From contig NZ_JAHXSA010000001.1 in the NCBI RefSeq assembly GCF_019429565.1, positions 1,178,001-1,242,000 of the forward strand: a stretch of DNA of 64,000 nt, given 5' to 3'. The notes beneath the pieces are model-generated. The model made no database searches, was not told the origin of the DNA, and worked only from the letters and a program-made list of their open reading frames with translations. The first letter of the stretch is position 1, and each line of letters opens with the position of its first letter. Positions 1 to 12,359 of this stretch are shown here, one piece after another. A program made the translations under genes and the position numbers. The DNA is from Schaalia sp. ORNL0103 (GTDB taxonomy: Bacteria > Actinomycetota > Actinomycetes > Actinomycetales > Actinomycetaceae).

Positions 1-1858
<1,858 letters not shown>

Positions 1859-1910
1859 TTATCCACAGGGGCACGTGAGTGCCTCGGGTTATCCACAGGG
1901 CTTCTCACGT
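1859..1910. promoter_or_regulatory. Two DnaA boxes between divergent ligA and ftsK-like gene
   Basis: The perfect 9-mer TTATCCACA occurs at 1859-1867 and again at 1889-1897 in the same orientation, 30 bp apart, about three helical turns. The second copy is enclosed by an inverted repeat ACGTGAG (1873-1879) / CTCACGT (1904-1910). TTATCCACA is the canonical DnaA box, so DnaA control of one or both divergent genes is a reasonable inference. The region is too short and GC-rich to be the replication origin. Confidence 0.6.
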
Positions 1911-1948
1911 CGCTTGATCGGCAGCGAGCGCAGCGGGATCGTTGGTGC

Positions 1949-4900
1949 ATGAAGGATTCCGGTTGCCTCGCCCGATCGGCCTTGCGAGCCGACGTTCACC
2001 TGGCCTGCGTCGCGGGCCCGGACGTCGGCGTCGTGCTCGCCCCCGGCACGGTCGGGCGAGCGGGGGACGTGCCGCTGACATGCGTCTCCGTCGCGAGGGA
2101 GCACCTCCGATTCTCGACGCGGGACGGTCAGGCCGTCTTGCGTGTGTCGCCCGGCGCTTCCCCCGTGCGCGTGCGCGCTCGGCTCCCCCTATGGCGCCAC
2201 CATCGGGACACCCGTCCTCTCCCTGCGGGGACCCGCATCCGCCTGGGGGAGGACATCTTCGAAGTGCGGGGGCGGCCTCGGCGCCTGGCCTGGCCCGCAC
2301 CTTCCGGACGAGGCCGGGGGTCGATCACGGGGTCGTCTCTCCTGCGAGGAGCTCCCCTGGTCTCAGTGCTCGTCATGGGAGGTTTCCTGCTGTGGAGGCT
2401 GCGCTCGTCCGTTTCGCTTCCTTCGGCGCTCGCGCCGGCCTGCGCGGGCGTTGTGCTGGTCGCAATCGTCGCCGCGGTCGCCCTAGCGTGGCGGGCACGC
2501 CGGCGTCGCCTGGGCTGGGATGGAGGGGCACTGTCCCTTGTCCTCGCTGGGCTTCCGGCCTCGTCCGCTCCCCCACGCGCTGCGAGGGCCGCCGTGTGGC
2601 CGGGGCGGCCCACGCGCGTGGGCCGGCGCGTGCGGCTGGCAGCATCAGCCGATGCGAGAGAGCCGGGCGAGTGCGAGGCGATCGGCATCGTCGGCGCCCA
2701 CGCGTCCCAGTGCGCGCTGTGGTGCGCCGGCCAGATCGCCGCTCAGCTCGGTGGGGCGCGCGTGTGGTGGAAGAGCGCCACTCCCGTGCTCATTGGGAAC
2801 GCAGGCGTGGATATCCACGTCAGCGACCGCGACTCCTGCCCGCACTGCACGCGCGACGCCGCCCGCCCAACGCTCCACATCGGATACGCCTCCTCGCTGT
2901 CGCTCCTTCCGGCGTGGTGCGCGCAGGTGTGCGTCACCGACGACGCACCCGTAAGCTCGCACTGGTGGTGGACCGTCACCCGAGCGGATGCACAAGACAG
3001 CCTGCCCACGCGGCTCGACTGGGACCCCTCCTCAGCGAGGGGACGCGGCGGTGGACTGAGTGTGCGGATAGGTCTGGGAGAGGATGGTCCCGTCGACCTA
3101 GACCTGGTCGCCGACGGGCCGCACGCCCTCGTCGCCGGGTGCACCGGATCGGGTAAGTCAGAGGCGCTCCTCGGGTGGCTCGCCGCCATCGCGCACTGCT
3201 ACAACCCCGAACAGGTCCGCTTCATCCTCATCGACTACAAGGGCGGGGCGACCTTCGCCCGCCTCGAGGCACTGTCTCACACGCAGGCCCTCCTCACCGA
3301 CCTCGACGCCGGAGCCACGACCCGAGCGCTGGAGGGAATAGCGTCGATTCTCCAACGACGTGAGGAAGCCCTCGGGGCGCTCGGTTTCCCCGACCTCGCC
3401 GCCTGGGAGAGCGCGCACGAGGAGGATCCTGTCAGCGTGAGCGCTCCCCCGCCTCGTCTCATCGTCGCGATCGACGAGTTCCGCGTTCTCGCCCAGGCCC
3501 ACCCCGATTCGATGGAGGTCTTGCTCCGCCTCGCCGCGCAGGGACGCAGCCTCGGCTTGCATCTCATCGCGGCCACACAACGCCCCTCGGGCGCGGTGAG
3601 CGCACAGATGCGCGCAAACATGGACATTCGCCTGTGTCTGCGCTGCGTCAGCACCTCGGACTCCACCGATATCATCGGGGACGGACGCGCCGCCTCACTG
3701 CCGCGTATCCCCGGTCGCGCGGTCCTGTCGGACGTGGGCACGATCCAGCTGACCTACCTCGCCGACATCGCGTCAGTGGTCGAGCGCTGCAACGCCACGT
3801 GGCCTCGCACGGGCACCGAGCCCCTGTGGGCGCCGCCCCTACCCGAGGAGCTGACCTGGGAGGATGTCGACGACGCCGCACAGCCCCTTCCCGATCACGC
3901 CCCGGAGAGGAACGCTGCCCGCGACGGACTCCCTGGCGGCACCGCCGTGTCTCTCGGCCTCGCGGAAGGCATCGAGCGGCACTCCCCCATCGTCTGGGAC
4001 GGGGGAAGCATCCAGATTCAGACCAGCGCGCACGAGGCGCGTCTCGCCGCGCAATGGGCACTGTCCCTCGCGACGCGGATCGCGCACGGCACCCACCACC
4101 CTCTCCACGTAATTGGCGAGGACGCGGTGGGAGGCGTGGCCTCCCAGCTGCCTGCGGACGCACCCAGCGCCATCGACCTGCTGGAAGGCATCTGCGACCA
4201 CGGGCCCGCGGTCCTCGCGCTCACGGATGGCCCGCAGCTGCGCTCGTATCTGTCGCAGGCGCTCGCTGCTCCCCAGGCGGAGGCGCTGTGGACCTCACTC
4301 CTGGCCAAGGCCAGGCGCGCCGGCATCGTCATCGTCGCAGCCTTCGCCGGCAGATTCACCCCGTCGAGCGCGGCAATGGGAGCATTCTCGACCCGCATCG
4401 TGCGTGCCCGGGACGCGGACGAGGCCGTCCACGCCGGGATCGCGCCCGGGGAGCTGCGCGCTCTCGGTGAGGGGCAGGCGCTCGTCGTGCGGCCTGGGGA
4501 GCCCTCGCGCCTCGCCACCATCCCCAGGCAGGGCATTCACCTGCGACCCCACCGCCCGGCTGACGAGAACGACTGGCACATCCCCTCCCCTTCGCAGGTC
4601 ACAGCGCTGGTCAGAAATACCCGCTCTCCCATCTTGATCGGCCCCACCTACAGCGCCCCCACCTGGGAACACGCACTGCCGTGGATCATCATCGGACGCA
4701 GGGACGATGCCCGGGTCATCGAGGCCATCCACGCCCACCTCGGTTGGGAAACACCAAAGATCTCTGACGTAATTCCCGAAGAAGCGTGGACTCGTATCAC
4801 CAGATGGGACAAGCACAGGGTCCTCGCGCTCAACCCCACACACAACGTAATTCGCGCATTAATTCAACACAGCCACACGCCGCCGCTCGCCCTGACGGCA

Positions 4901-4987
4901 CGACGGTGGGATATGACCTGCGGACTGATCAGCGAGGGTGATACCGTCAGTACTGTCCAACTGACCGTAGGGTCAGTTAACACCTAA
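1949..4987 (+). CDS. FtsK/SpoIIIE-family membrane ATPase
   Basis: A 1012-residue protein. The N-terminal ~130 residues resemble a small beta-rich FHA-like domain. Two hydrophobic segments follow (about 136-150 and 158-180), then an FtsK/SpoIIIE ATPase core with Walker A GCTGSGKS at 397-404, Walker B IVAIDEF at 505-511 and the downstream ATQRP motif. A second P-loop-like domain toward the C-terminus lacks a recognisable Walker A. The order FHA-like, TM pair, ATPase, degenerate ATPase resembles EssC/EccC ATPases of type VII secretion more than the chromosome translocase, which has four TMs and a gamma domain. No WXG100 or other ESX gene is nearby, so its substrate is unknown. The open frame extends upstream through ligA antisense; I start at ATG 1949, the first plausible start after ligA. 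Confidence 0.8.
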   Translation: MKDSGCLARSALRADVHLACVAGPDVGVVLAPGTVGRAGDVPLTCVSVAREHLRFSTRDGQAVLRVSPGASPVRVRARLPLWRHHRDTRPLPAGTRIRLGEDIFEVRGRPRRLAWPAPSGRGRGSITGSSLLRGAPLVSVLVMGGFLLWRLRSSVSLPSALAPACAGVVLVAIVAAVALAWRARRRRLGWDGGALSLVLAGLPASSAPPRAARAAVWPGRPTRVGRRVRLAASADAREPGECEAIGIVGAHASQCALWCAGQIAAQLGGARVWWKSATPVLIGNAGVDIHVSDRDSCPHCTRDAARPTLHIGYASSLSLLPAWCAQVCVTDDAPVSSHWWWTVTRADAQDSLPTRLDWDPSSARGRGGGLSVRIGLGEDGPVDLDLVADGPHALVAGCTGSGKSEALLGWLAAIAHCYNPEQVRFILIDYKGGATFARLEALSHTQALLTDLDAGATTRALEGIASILQRREEALGALGFPDLAAWESAHEEDPVSVSAPPPRLIVAIDEFRVLAQAHPDSMEVLLRLAAQGRSLGLHLIAATQRPSGAVSAQMRANMDIRLCLRCVSTSDSTDIIGDGRAASLPRIPGRAVLSDVGTIQLTYLADIASVVERCNATWPRTGTEPLWAPPLPEELTWEDVDDAAQPLPDHAPERNAARDGLPGGTAVSLGLAEGIERHSPIVWDGGSIQIQTSAHEARLAAQWALSLATRIAHGTHHPLHVIGEDAVGGVASQLPADAPSAIDLLEGICDHGPAVLALTDGPQLRSYLSQALAAPQAEALWTSLLAKARRAGIVIVAAFAGRFTPSSAAMGAFSTRIVRARDADEAVHAGIAPGELRALGEGQALVVRPGEPSRLATIPRQGIHLRPHRPADENDWHIPSPSQVTALVRNTRSPILIGPTYSAPTWEHALPWIIIGRRDDARVIEAIHAHLGWETPKISDVIPEEAWTRITRWDKHRVLALNPTHNVIRALIQHSHTPPLALTARRWDMTCGLISEGDTVSTVQLTVGSVNT
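4959..4978 (+). other. Hairpin overlapping the 3' end of the FtsK-like gene
   Basis: Perfect 8-bp arms AACTGACC and GGTCAGTT around a 4-base loop lie inside the last codons of the ATPase gene. No T-run follows. It could be a weak terminator or a protein-binding site upstream of whiB1. Confidence 0.35.
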
Positions 4988-5139
4988 GTCCCACCTTATT
5001 GGCCGGTCGTGAGCAGCCACATAGTGACATCTCCATTTCACTGTTGACACGACCTTGCACGACTAAGATGACCTAGCGGACACTGAAAAAGAGTAAAAGA
5101 GAACCAGGCGCACAGGACGCGAGGAGCGAAAGACAGATC

Positions 5140-5391
5140 ATGGATTGGCGCAGTAAGGCAGCATGCCTGACCGTAGACCCGGAACTTTTCTTCCCGATCG
5201 GGAACACGGGTCCGGCTATTACGCAGGTCGCCGAGGCCAAGGCCGTGTGCCGCGAGTGCGAGGTCGTGGGCATCTGCCTGCAGTGGGCCATCGACAACAA
5301 CCAGGACTCCGGCGTGTGGGGTGGCATGAGCGAAGAAGAACGCCGCTCCCTCAAGCGCCGCGCCGCGCGCGCACGCCGCGCAGGCTGCTAA
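5140..5391 (+). CDS. whiB1: WhiB1-like iron-sulfur transcription regulator
   Basis: An 83-residue Wbl protein. The four cluster-binding cysteines are C9, C37, C40 and C46, the GVWGG turn is at 58-62, and a basic DNA-binding tail (KRRAARARR) follows. The opening MDWRSKAAC.. and the ELFFPIGN segment match the WhiB1 subfamily, which binds a 4Fe-4S cluster, reacts with nitric oxide and partners the principal sigma factor. Its neighbour is pdtaS, the same pairing as in mycobacteria, which supports the subfamily call. A TTGACA (5044-5049) and TAAGAT (5064-5069) lie upstream, but their 14-bp spacing is short for a sigma-70 type promoter. Confidence 0.92.
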   Translation: MDWRSKAACLTVDPELFFPIGNTGPAITQVAEAKAVCRECEVVGICLQWAIDNNQDSGVWGGMSEEERRSLKRRAARARRAGC

Positions 5392-5429
5392 CAAGCCACA
5401 GCGCCCGCACGTGCCGCACAGACGATCAA

Positions 5430-5458
5430 GGCCGAGGATCCACAATGGATCCCCGGCC
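5430..5458. terminator. Bidirectional hairpin between whiB1 and pdtaS
   Basis: GGCCGAGGATCCA and TGGATCCCCGGCC pair around a 3-base loop between two convergent genes. Its right arm ends in the CCCCGGCCTCG core of the dispersed palindrome family found throughout the window. Confidence 0.7.
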
Positions 5459-5498
5459 TCGTTCGTTGATCATTCATACCGCCTGGGCGGATCCCCGA

Positions 5499-6959
5499 TC
5501 AGGCGGGGTCCAGGTTGGCGTGGAGCGTGACGAGCGTGCCGCCACCCTCACGCGGCGCCCACTCGATCGAGCCCTTGAGCTCGCCGCGCACCATCTGGTG
5601 CACGATCTGCGTGCCCAGGCCGCTCATGGGCGTGCCCGGCACGAAGCCCACGCCATCGTCTGCGACTGTCACGGTCATGGACGTTCCCTCGCGCTCGGCG
5701 CGCACCTCGATGAGGCCATCACGGTCCGCGAGGCCGTGCTCGACCGAGTTGGCGACCAGCTCGTTGAGGACCGTCGCCAGGGCCTGAGCCTGATCGGCCT
5801 GAATCGTGCCGAAGCTGCCGCTCGTGATGACCTCGACGGCGTGGTCCGTGGACGCGATCGCACCGGCCATGCGCACGATCGTGCGCGCGACCTCGTCAAA
5901 GTCAACCGATTCATCGACGTTCTGCGACAGGGCGGCGTGCACGGTCGCGATGGCCTGCACGCGGCGCTCGGCCTCCGCGAGCGCGACCTTGACCGCTTCC
6001 TCGGAGGAGCGGCGCGACTGGAGGCGCAGCAGGGCGGACACGGTCTGCAGGTTGTTCTTGACGCGGTGGTGGATCTCGCGGATTGTCGCGTCCTTCGTCA
6101 TGAGTTCCTGCTCGTGACGGTGGACCTCGGAGACGTCGCGCGTCAGGATGACGGCGCCCAGGCGCTTACGCCCGTTGACGAGGGGCAGGGCACGCATACT
6201 GACGGTGGAGGCGCGCGCGGCGATCTCGACGCGCCAGGAGGCACGGCCCATGACGACGACCGCCATGGATTCTTCGATGAGAGTGCCGTCACCGATGACC
6301 TCGGTGATCTCCTGAGCGAGAACCTTTCCGGTCACGTGCGTGCGAATGCCGAGGCGGCGCAGGCACGACACGGCGTTGGGGGTCGCATGCTGGACGCGGC
6401 CCTCCGCATCCAGCAGGACAGCGCCGTCGAGGACTCGCGGGACGCCGTGGGAGGTGACCTGCGGGGTGGAGTCGTAGGGGTATTCGCCGCGCGCCATCAT
6501 CTGGCACAGGGTGTCGGCCGCCGCAACGGTCCACCCCTCGAACCCGAGGGACAGACGCGGACTCGACAGGTTGGCCTCGCGGGTGACGACGGCGATGATG
6601 CGCCCATCGTGGCACACGGGCACGCAGGTTTCCATCATCGAGTAGGTGCCGGCCCATCGGGCAGCGGGCGAGCGCACGACCTGCCCGGTCTGCAGGGCGC
6701 GCCGCAGGTCGATTTCGCGGGCGGCGGGCAGGTGGAGGCCGATGATGTCGTCCACGTGGACGGTCGTCGAGGTCGCGGGACGGCAATGGGCGGCCGCGAT
6801 GAAGCGTCCGTCGTCGGCGGGCAGCCACAGAACCAGGTCGGCGGCCGCCAGGTCGGCGAGCACCTGCCAGTCCGCGAGGAGGAGGTGCAGCCAATCGATG
6901 TCCTGCTCCGACAACGGCGTCGAAGAGGCTTCTTCAGCTAACTGCATGAGACTACGCAT
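5499..6959 (-). CDS. pdtaS: Sensor histidine kinase PdtaS
   Basis: A 486-residue soluble kinase with no TM segment. The N-terminus carries a GAF domain (about 1-150), then a PAS domain (about 165-275), then a HisKA_2 dimerisation/phosphoacceptor segment (IREIHHRVKNNLQTVSALLRLQ) and a HATPase domain with the N box NELVANSVEHG and glycine-rich DDGVGF. This order and the whiB1 neighbourhood match PdtaS, which phosphorylates the ANTAR antiterminator PdtaR; pdtaR is not in the window. The -10 element TAGAGT (6966-6971) ends 6 bases before the ATG at 6959, so the mRNA is probably leaderless, favouring this start over the in-frame ATG four codons later. Confidence 0.92.
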   Translation of the reverse strand: MRSLMQLAEEASSTPLSEQDIDWLHLLLADWQVLADLAAADLVLWLPADDGRFIAAAHCRPATSTTVHVDDIIGLHLPAAREIDLRRALQTGQVVRSPAARWAGTYSMMETCVPVCHDGRIIAVVTREANLSSPRLSLGFEGWTVAAADTLCQMMARGEYPYDSTPQVTSHGVPRVLDGAVLLDAEGRVQHATPNAVSCLRRLGIRTHVTGKVLAQEITEVIGDGTLIEESMAVVVMGRASWRVEIAARASTVSMRALPLVNGRKRLGAVILTRDVSEVHRHEQELMTKDATIREIHHRVKNNLQTVSALLRLQSRRSSEEAVKVALAEAERRVQAIATVHAALSQNVDESVDFDEVARTIVRMAGAIASTDHAVEVITSGSFGTIQADQAQALATVLNELVANSVEHGLADRDGLIEVRAEREGTSMTVTVADDGVGFVPGTPMSGLGTQIVHQMVRGELKGSIEWAPREGGGTLVTLHANLDPA

Positions 6960-6965
6960 GCATCT

Positions 6966-6971
6966 ACTCTA
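6966..6971 (-). promoter_or_regulatory. -10 element TAGAGT of leaderless pdtaS
   Basis: TAnnnT match separated by 6 bases from the start codon; no ribosome binding site fits in that gap. Confidence 0.6.
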
Positions 6972-7056
6972 AAGGGAGAGGGGCCGCGAGGGCGGACCTT
7001 AGTTGTAAATGAGCGCCGGGACACGCTTCGGCGCCGCTTCTTTCGTCAGGAGAGCC

Positions 7057-7539
7057 ATGCAATTCACGCAGTCTATTTCTTATCAGGGTACGGTCGACGA
7101 GGTCGTCGCCATGTACCTGACCCCCGCCTACCTGGAGCGACGCTTCGGCCAGTTTGTCGTGGAGGGTTCCCAGGCCGTGTCGGTGGAGGGTGAGCGCGTG
7201 TCCTTTGCGGGCACCGTGCGCCCGGAGCTGATTCCGGCGGCGGCCGCGCGCTTTGTCAAGTCTGATCTGCGCATTACTTTCACCGAGGAGTGGACAACGA
7301 ACGAGGCCGGGGCGACCTCGCGCACGTCCGTGACCGTCGACGGCGCCCCGGTGTCCGTCGAGGCCACGTCCACGCTGGCGGGCACCGAGGAGGGCAGTGT
7401 TCGCGTGGTGACCGGCAACGTGTCGGTGCGCGTGCCGCTGCTGGGCGGGCGCATCGAGAAGGAGGCTGTGGCGCACCTGGGCCGCGTCGTGGAGCGCGAG
7501 CAGGCGCTGGCCACACAGTGGTTGGAGGAGCATCGCTGA
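7057..7539 (+). CDS. DUF2505 family protein
   Basis: A 160-residue protein that I place in DUF2505, a START/SRPBCC-like fold family of unknown function common in actinobacteria. The start at 7057 (MQFTQSISYQG) follows AGGAG at 7049-7053; an upstream extension to 7009 has no ribosome binding site. No signal peptide or TM segment. Single gene, ended by a strong terminator. Confidence 0.75.
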   Translation: MQFTQSISYQGTVDEVVAMYLTPAYLERRFGQFVVEGSQAVSVEGERVSFAGTVRPELIPAAAARFVKSDLRITFTEEWTTNEAGATSRTSVTVDGAPVSVEATSTLAGTEEGSVRVVTGNVSVRVPLLGGRIEKEAVAHLGRVVEREQALATQWLEEHR

Positions 7540-7563
7540 GCCCACGCTACGCTCTGCGCGGAA

Positions 7564-7606
7564 CCCCGCCCGCCCGGCGCTGTATTTCGGGCGGGCGGGG
7601 TCTTTT
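7564..7606 (+). terminator. Rho-independent terminator after DUF2505 gene
   Basis: Arms CCCCGCCCGCCCG (7564-7576) and CGGGCGGGCGGGG (7588-7600) are perfectly complementary and followed by TCTTTT. Confidence 0.9.
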
Positions 7607-7624
7607 CGCGACACAATAGGTGCC

Positions 7625-8050
7625 ATGAGTGATACACCTAAGTCTCTGTACATGCAGCGTACGGGCGTGCGTCAGTACGTCGCCCGCAACCAGGACGGCG
7701 CCGAAATCCGCATCGGTCACGGCCCCGGCCTCTTCTCCCCCGGCGACCTGCTCAAGCTCGCGCTCGCGGGCTGCAACGCGATGAGTTCAGACGCGCGCAT
7801 GGCCGCCCGCCTGGGCGACGATTTCGAGCAGTTCGTCGGTGTCTCCGCCGACTACGACCAGGACAACGACCGCTTCACGCACGTGGACGTCGAGCTGGTC
7901 CAGGACATGTCCGCACTGTCTGAGGAAGAGATCGAGGATCTGAAGCGTCGCGCCGATGCCGCGATCAAGCGCAACTGCACGATCGAGCACTCGGTCGTCG
8001 ACCAGGCGCTGTCGGCCTCGCACACGTGGACGAACGAGCGGATCAACTGA
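7625..8050 (+). CDS. OsmC/Ohr family peroxidase-like protein
   Basis: A 141-residue OsmC-family protein. The two redox cysteines expected for thiol peroxidase activity are C50 ([11 protein letters not shown]) and C118 (KRNCTIEHS). It is first in a three-gene unit with thyA and folA, whose GTG lies one base after this stop. CACAAT (7612-7617) ends 7 bases before the ATG, so translation is probably leaderless. Organic hydroperoxide detoxification is the family role; the substrate is not deducible. Confidence 0.88.
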   Translation: MSDTPKSLYMQRTGVRQYVARNQDGAEIRIGHGPGLFSPGDLLKLALAGCNAMSSDARMAARLGDDFEQFVGVSADYDQDNDRFTHVDVELVQDMSALSEEEIEDLKRRADAAIKRNCTIEHSVVDQALSASHTWTNERIN

Positions 8051-8051
8051 C

Positions 8052-8855
8052 GTGACCGCCGTCGACCGCCAGTACGAGGACCTGCTGGCGCGCATCATGG
8101 CCGAGGGCACCCCGAAGGGCGACCGCACCGGCACGGGCACGCGTTCCCTGTTTGGGGCGCAGCTGCGCTACGACCTGTCCAAGGGCTTCCCGCTGATCAC
8201 GACGAAGCGCGTACACCTCAAGTCGGTGGTCGGCGAACTCCTGTGGTTCCTCTCCGGTTCCTCGAACGTGTCCTGGCTCCAGGACAACGGGATCCGTATC
8301 TGGAACGAGTGGGCGGACGAGGACGGCGAGCTGGGCCCGGTGTACGGCGTCCAGTGGCGTTCGTGGAATGCCGGGGATGGTCGCCACATCGACCAGATCT
8401 CCCAGGTCCTCGAGACCCTGAAGACGAACCCGGATTCGCGCCGCATGGTGGTGTCCGCGTGGAACGTCGGTGATCTGCCGCAGATGGCGCTCGAGCCCTG
8501 CCACGCGTTCTTCCAGCTGTACGTGGCCGACGGCCGCCTGTCGCTGCAGCTCTACCAGCGCAGCGCAGACATGTTCCTGGGTGTGCCCTTCAACATCGCG
8601 TCCTACTCGCTGCTCACCCACATGTTCGCCCAGCAGGCGGGCCTGGAGGTCGGCGACTTCATTTGGACGGGCGGGGACTGCCACATCTACTCCAACCACA
8701 CGGAGCAGGTGACCGAGCAGCTGAGCCGCGAGCCGTACCCGTTCCCGCGCCTGGAGCTCGGACACGCTCCCTCGATGTTCGAGTACTCCTTCGATGATAT
8801 TTCGGTGACGGACTACCAGCATCACCCCACGATCAAGGCTCCGGTCGCGGTATGA
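8052..8855 (+). CDS. thyA: Thymidylate synthase ThyA
   Basis: Converts dUMP to dTMP using methylene-tetrahydrofolate. The 267-residue protein shows the dUMP-binding arginine loop ([10 protein letters not shown]), the catalytic cysteine C150 in EPCHAFFQ, the [16 protein letters not shown] block and the C-terminal IKAPVAV. I start at GTG 8052; the open frame runs further upstream inside osmC but the family N-terminus begins here. It overlaps folA by 4 bp (ATGA), so the two are translationally coupled, which fits because ThyA produces the dihydrofolate that FolA reduces. Confidence 0.97.
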   Translation: MTAVDRQYEDLLARIMAEGTPKGDRTGTGTRSLFGAQLRYDLSKGFPLITTKRVHLKSVVGELLWFLSGSSNVSWLQDNGIRIWNEWADEDGELGPVYGVQWRSWNAGDGRHIDQISQVLETLKTNPDSRRMVVSAWNVGDLPQMALEPCHAFFQLYVADGRLSLQLYQRSADMFLGVPFNIASYSLLTHMFAQQAGLEVGDFIWTGGDCHIYSNHTEQVTEQLSREPYPFPRLELGHAPSMFEYSFDDISVTDYQHHPTIKAPVAV

Positions 8856-9385
8856 CGAAGCTGGGAGCGATTTGGGCGCAGGATTGCAACGGGATCATTG
8901 GGACGGGCACGGCCATGTCCTGGCATGTTCCCGCTGATTTCCGGCACTTCAAGGACTCCACGATGGGCTGCCCGATCATCATGGGTCGCCGCTCGTGGGA
9001 GGCTCTCGGGCGCGCTCTGCCGGGCCGCACGAACATCGTCATCACCCGTACCCCCGGGTACGAGGCCGAGGGCGCTCTCGTTGTGTCTTCCGTCGACGAG
9101 GCGCTCCAGATCGCGCGCGAGGAAACCTCGCGAACGGACGCCCCCTACATCTGGATCACGGGCGGGGCTCAGCTGTACGCCGAGACCCTCCCCCTCCTGG
9201 ACGAGGCCGTGGTGACCGACCTGGAGCTGGACGTGGCCGCGAGCGCTCCCGAGGGTTCGACCTTCGTGTATGCGCCGCCGCTGGATCCGGCGCTGTGGCG
9301 TAGGGACGAAGAGCGCAGCGACGCCGAGTGGCGTGAGCGCTCCGGGGACGCTCGCTGGAAGGTGAGCACCTGGGTGCAGCGCTAA
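8852..9385 (+). CDS. folA: Dihydrofolate reductase
   Basis: A 177-residue DHFR, NADPH-dependent, regenerating tetrahydrofolate after ThyA. Seen are the N-terminal [13 protein letters not shown] strand-loop, [13 protein letters not shown] with the substrate-binding region, [20 protein letters not shown], and the NADPH-binding ITGGAQLY. The start overlaps the thyA stop. Ends shortly before a strong hairpin. Confidence 0.96.
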   Translation: MTKLGAIWAQDCNGIIGTGTAMSWHVPADFRHFKDSTMGCPIIMGRRSWEALGRALPGRTNIVITRTPGYEAEGALVVSSVDEALQIAREETSRTDAPYIWITGGAQLYAETLPLLDEAVVTDLELDVAASAPEGSTFVYAPPLDPALWRRDEERSDAEWRERSGDARWKVSTWVQR

Positions 9386-9414
9386 GCGTTTCCCCGTTGT
9401 GACGTCTGTCCGGC

Positions 9415-9441
9415 AAGGCCCCGCGCATCGCGCGGGGCCTT
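9415..9441 (+). terminator. Terminator after folA
   Basis: AAGGCCCCGCG and CGCGGGGCCTT pair across a very short loop; TCGTCGT follows. Confidence 0.8.
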
Positions 9442-9457
9442 CGTCGTAGGATGCATT

Positions 9458-10792
9458 GTGCCCTCATCACCTTTGCTGACGAATCCGACGCTGCGCGCAC
9501 TCGTGGCGATCGCGCTGTTTACGTACACGGCGCAGAACATGCTCAACGTGTCGATCGCTCCCCTGTCGCGTGCCCTGAACCTGCCCGAGTGGATTGTGGG
9601 CGCGGCCGTTTCCTTGGCGGCCGCCGCGGTGACGGCGCTCAGCCAGTTCTGGGGGCGCCGTTCGATCGCTTGGGGACGCAGGCGCGTCATCCTGCTGGCT
9701 CTTTTCTTAGCGCTCACGGCGGGCACGCTCTTTTCGGCGGCCGTGTGGGCGCGAGCGGCCGGTTACATCGGCGCTTTCGTCGCTGCGGGCGCCATCATGG
9801 CTGCGCGCGGCCCCTTCTTCGGCGCTGCCGTCGCCGCGATCCCGCCGACGGGCCAGGCCCTCGTCGCCGAGGTGACCCCCGACGAGGCCTCGCGCGTGCG
9901 CGGCACGTCCGCGTTCTCCGGCGCGATCAACCTGTCCGTCATGGTCGGCTCCCTCGTCTCGTCGGCTCTGGGCGCCTGGTGGATCTTCGGCCCCGTGCAC
10001 GCCACCCCGATCTTTGTCCTCATCGCCCTGGCCATCGCCCTCATCTGGCTCCCCCGCGACGGAGCATCCACGCGCCCGAGGAGGCGCCTGCCCCGCCTGA
10101 CGGCCAAGGACACGGAGCCCGAGCAGGCGGCCCCGGCCTCGTCGACTGAAGCGGCGAACGATAACGCGAGCGGGGCGAAGGCCACCGCCGAGCTGCCCCC
10201 GCGCGTGAGGTGGACCGACCGGCGCATCGCCCCGTGGATCGCCTCGGTGTTCGGCATCTACTTCGCGAACGGCGTCGTTCAGATCACGATGGGCTTCCTC
10301 GTCCAGGACCGCGGCGGACTCGAGCCCGCTCCCGCAGTTTCCGTCACCGCCCTCATGCTGCTGGCCAACGCCGCCGGAGCCATGCTCATGCAGCTGATCG
10401 TCGTACCGCGCCTCGGATGGAGTCCGCGCATGCTGCTGCGCGTTGGCATGACGCTCGCCCTCGTGGCCCTCGCCTGCCTGACGATCGCGCCGTCGCTGTG
10501 GGCGCTGGCAGTCTCGACCTTCGCGATGGGCGTCGCCTCGGGCATGGCCTCCCCCGGCTACTCGGCGGGCGCGTCCCTGGCGGTGAGCGCGCGCGAGCAG
10601 GGCGGCATCGCCGGCGTCATCAACGCGACCGGCGCTATCACGTGGATCGTGGCCCCCGTGAGCGCCACGGCCCTGTACGGCTGGATGCCACTGTCTCCCT
10701 TCCTGCTGGCGCTCTCGCTCGTCGCCCTGTCGTGTGCCTGCGCCTGGTGGCTGCTGCGCCGCGCTGATCTCGAGGCCCGCGCACGCGACTAG
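9458..10792 (+). CDS. MFS transporter, drug-efflux type
   Basis: A 444-residue, ~12-TM major facilitator. The first half carries the loop signature [16 protein letters not shown] between TM2 and TM3, and a hydrophilic Ala/Glu-rich central loop of ~60 residues separates the two six-helix halves, as in TetA/multidrug efflux proteins. Substrate unknown. The GTG at 9458 follows TAGGAT (9447-9452) by only 5 bases, so a leaderless start is possible but borderline. A small tandem repeat (CGCGACTAGGA twice) surrounds the stop codon. Confidence 0.85.
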   Translation: MPSSPLLTNPTLRALVAIALFTYTAQNMLNVSIAPLSRALNLPEWIVGAAVSLAAAAVTALSQFWGRRSIAWGRRRVILLALFLALTAGTLFSAAVWARAAGYIGAFVAAGAIMAARGPFFGAAVAAIPPTGQALVAEVTPDEASRVRGTSAFSGAINLSVMVGSLVSSALGAWWIFGPVHATPIFVLIALAIALIWLPRDGASTRPRRRLPRLTAKDTEPEQAAPASSTEAANDNASGAKATAELPPRVRWTDRRIAPWIASVFGIYFANGVVQITMGFLVQDRGGLEPAPAVSVTALMLLANAAGAMLMQLIVVPRLGWSPRMLLRVGMTLALVALACLTIAPSLWALAVSTFAMGVASGMASPGYSAGASLAVSAREQGGIAGVINATGAITWIVAPVSATALYGWMPLSPFLLALSLVALSCACAWWLLRRADLEARARD

Positions 10793-10838
10793 GACGCGAC
10801 TAGGACGAGTGCCCCACGCCTCATCGCGTGTGCGGCGC

Positions 10839-10844
10839 TATCCT
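10839..10844 (+). promoter_or_regulatory. -10 element TATCCT upstream of fumC
   Basis: TATCCT lies 36 bases before the fumC GTG. Unlike many genes in this window, fumC has room for a leader and a good Shine-Dalgarno (AAGGAG). Confidence 0.45.
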
Positions 10845-10880
10845 AGAGAGGTACGTAAGCCCTACGCGAAGGAGCCACCT

Positions 10881-12290
<1,410 letters not shown>

Positions 12291-12319
12291 TCCGCTCGTC
12301 GCGCTAGCGGTAAACGCTT

Positions 12320-12353
12320 CGGCCCCGACCTCGCATTGACGAGGCCGGGGCCG
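12320..12353. terminator. Dispersed-palindrome terminator between fumC and TSUP gene
   Basis: CGGCCCCGACCTCG / CGAGGCCGGGGCCG around loop CATTGA, followed by TTTCGTT on the plus strand. A complete member of the repeated intergenic palindrome family, lying between convergent genes. Confidence 0.85.
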
Positions 12354-12359
12354 TTTCGT

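Noticed and set aside
1859-1897. Replication origin
   Set aside because: Only two DnaA boxes, no AT-rich unwinding region, and none of dnaA, dnaN or rpmH adjacent.
5023-5042. Possible CRP site (AGTGA ... TCACT) upstream of whiB1
   Set aside because: Arms are separated by 10 bases, whereas CRP sites need 6; suggestive because mycobacterial whiB1 is CRP-regulated, but not supported here.
5163-6941. 592-residue open frame on the plus strand
   Set aside because: Entirely antisense to pdtaS; product is a His/Gly/Asp/Arg-rich sequence without domains, the usual shadow of a high-GC gene.
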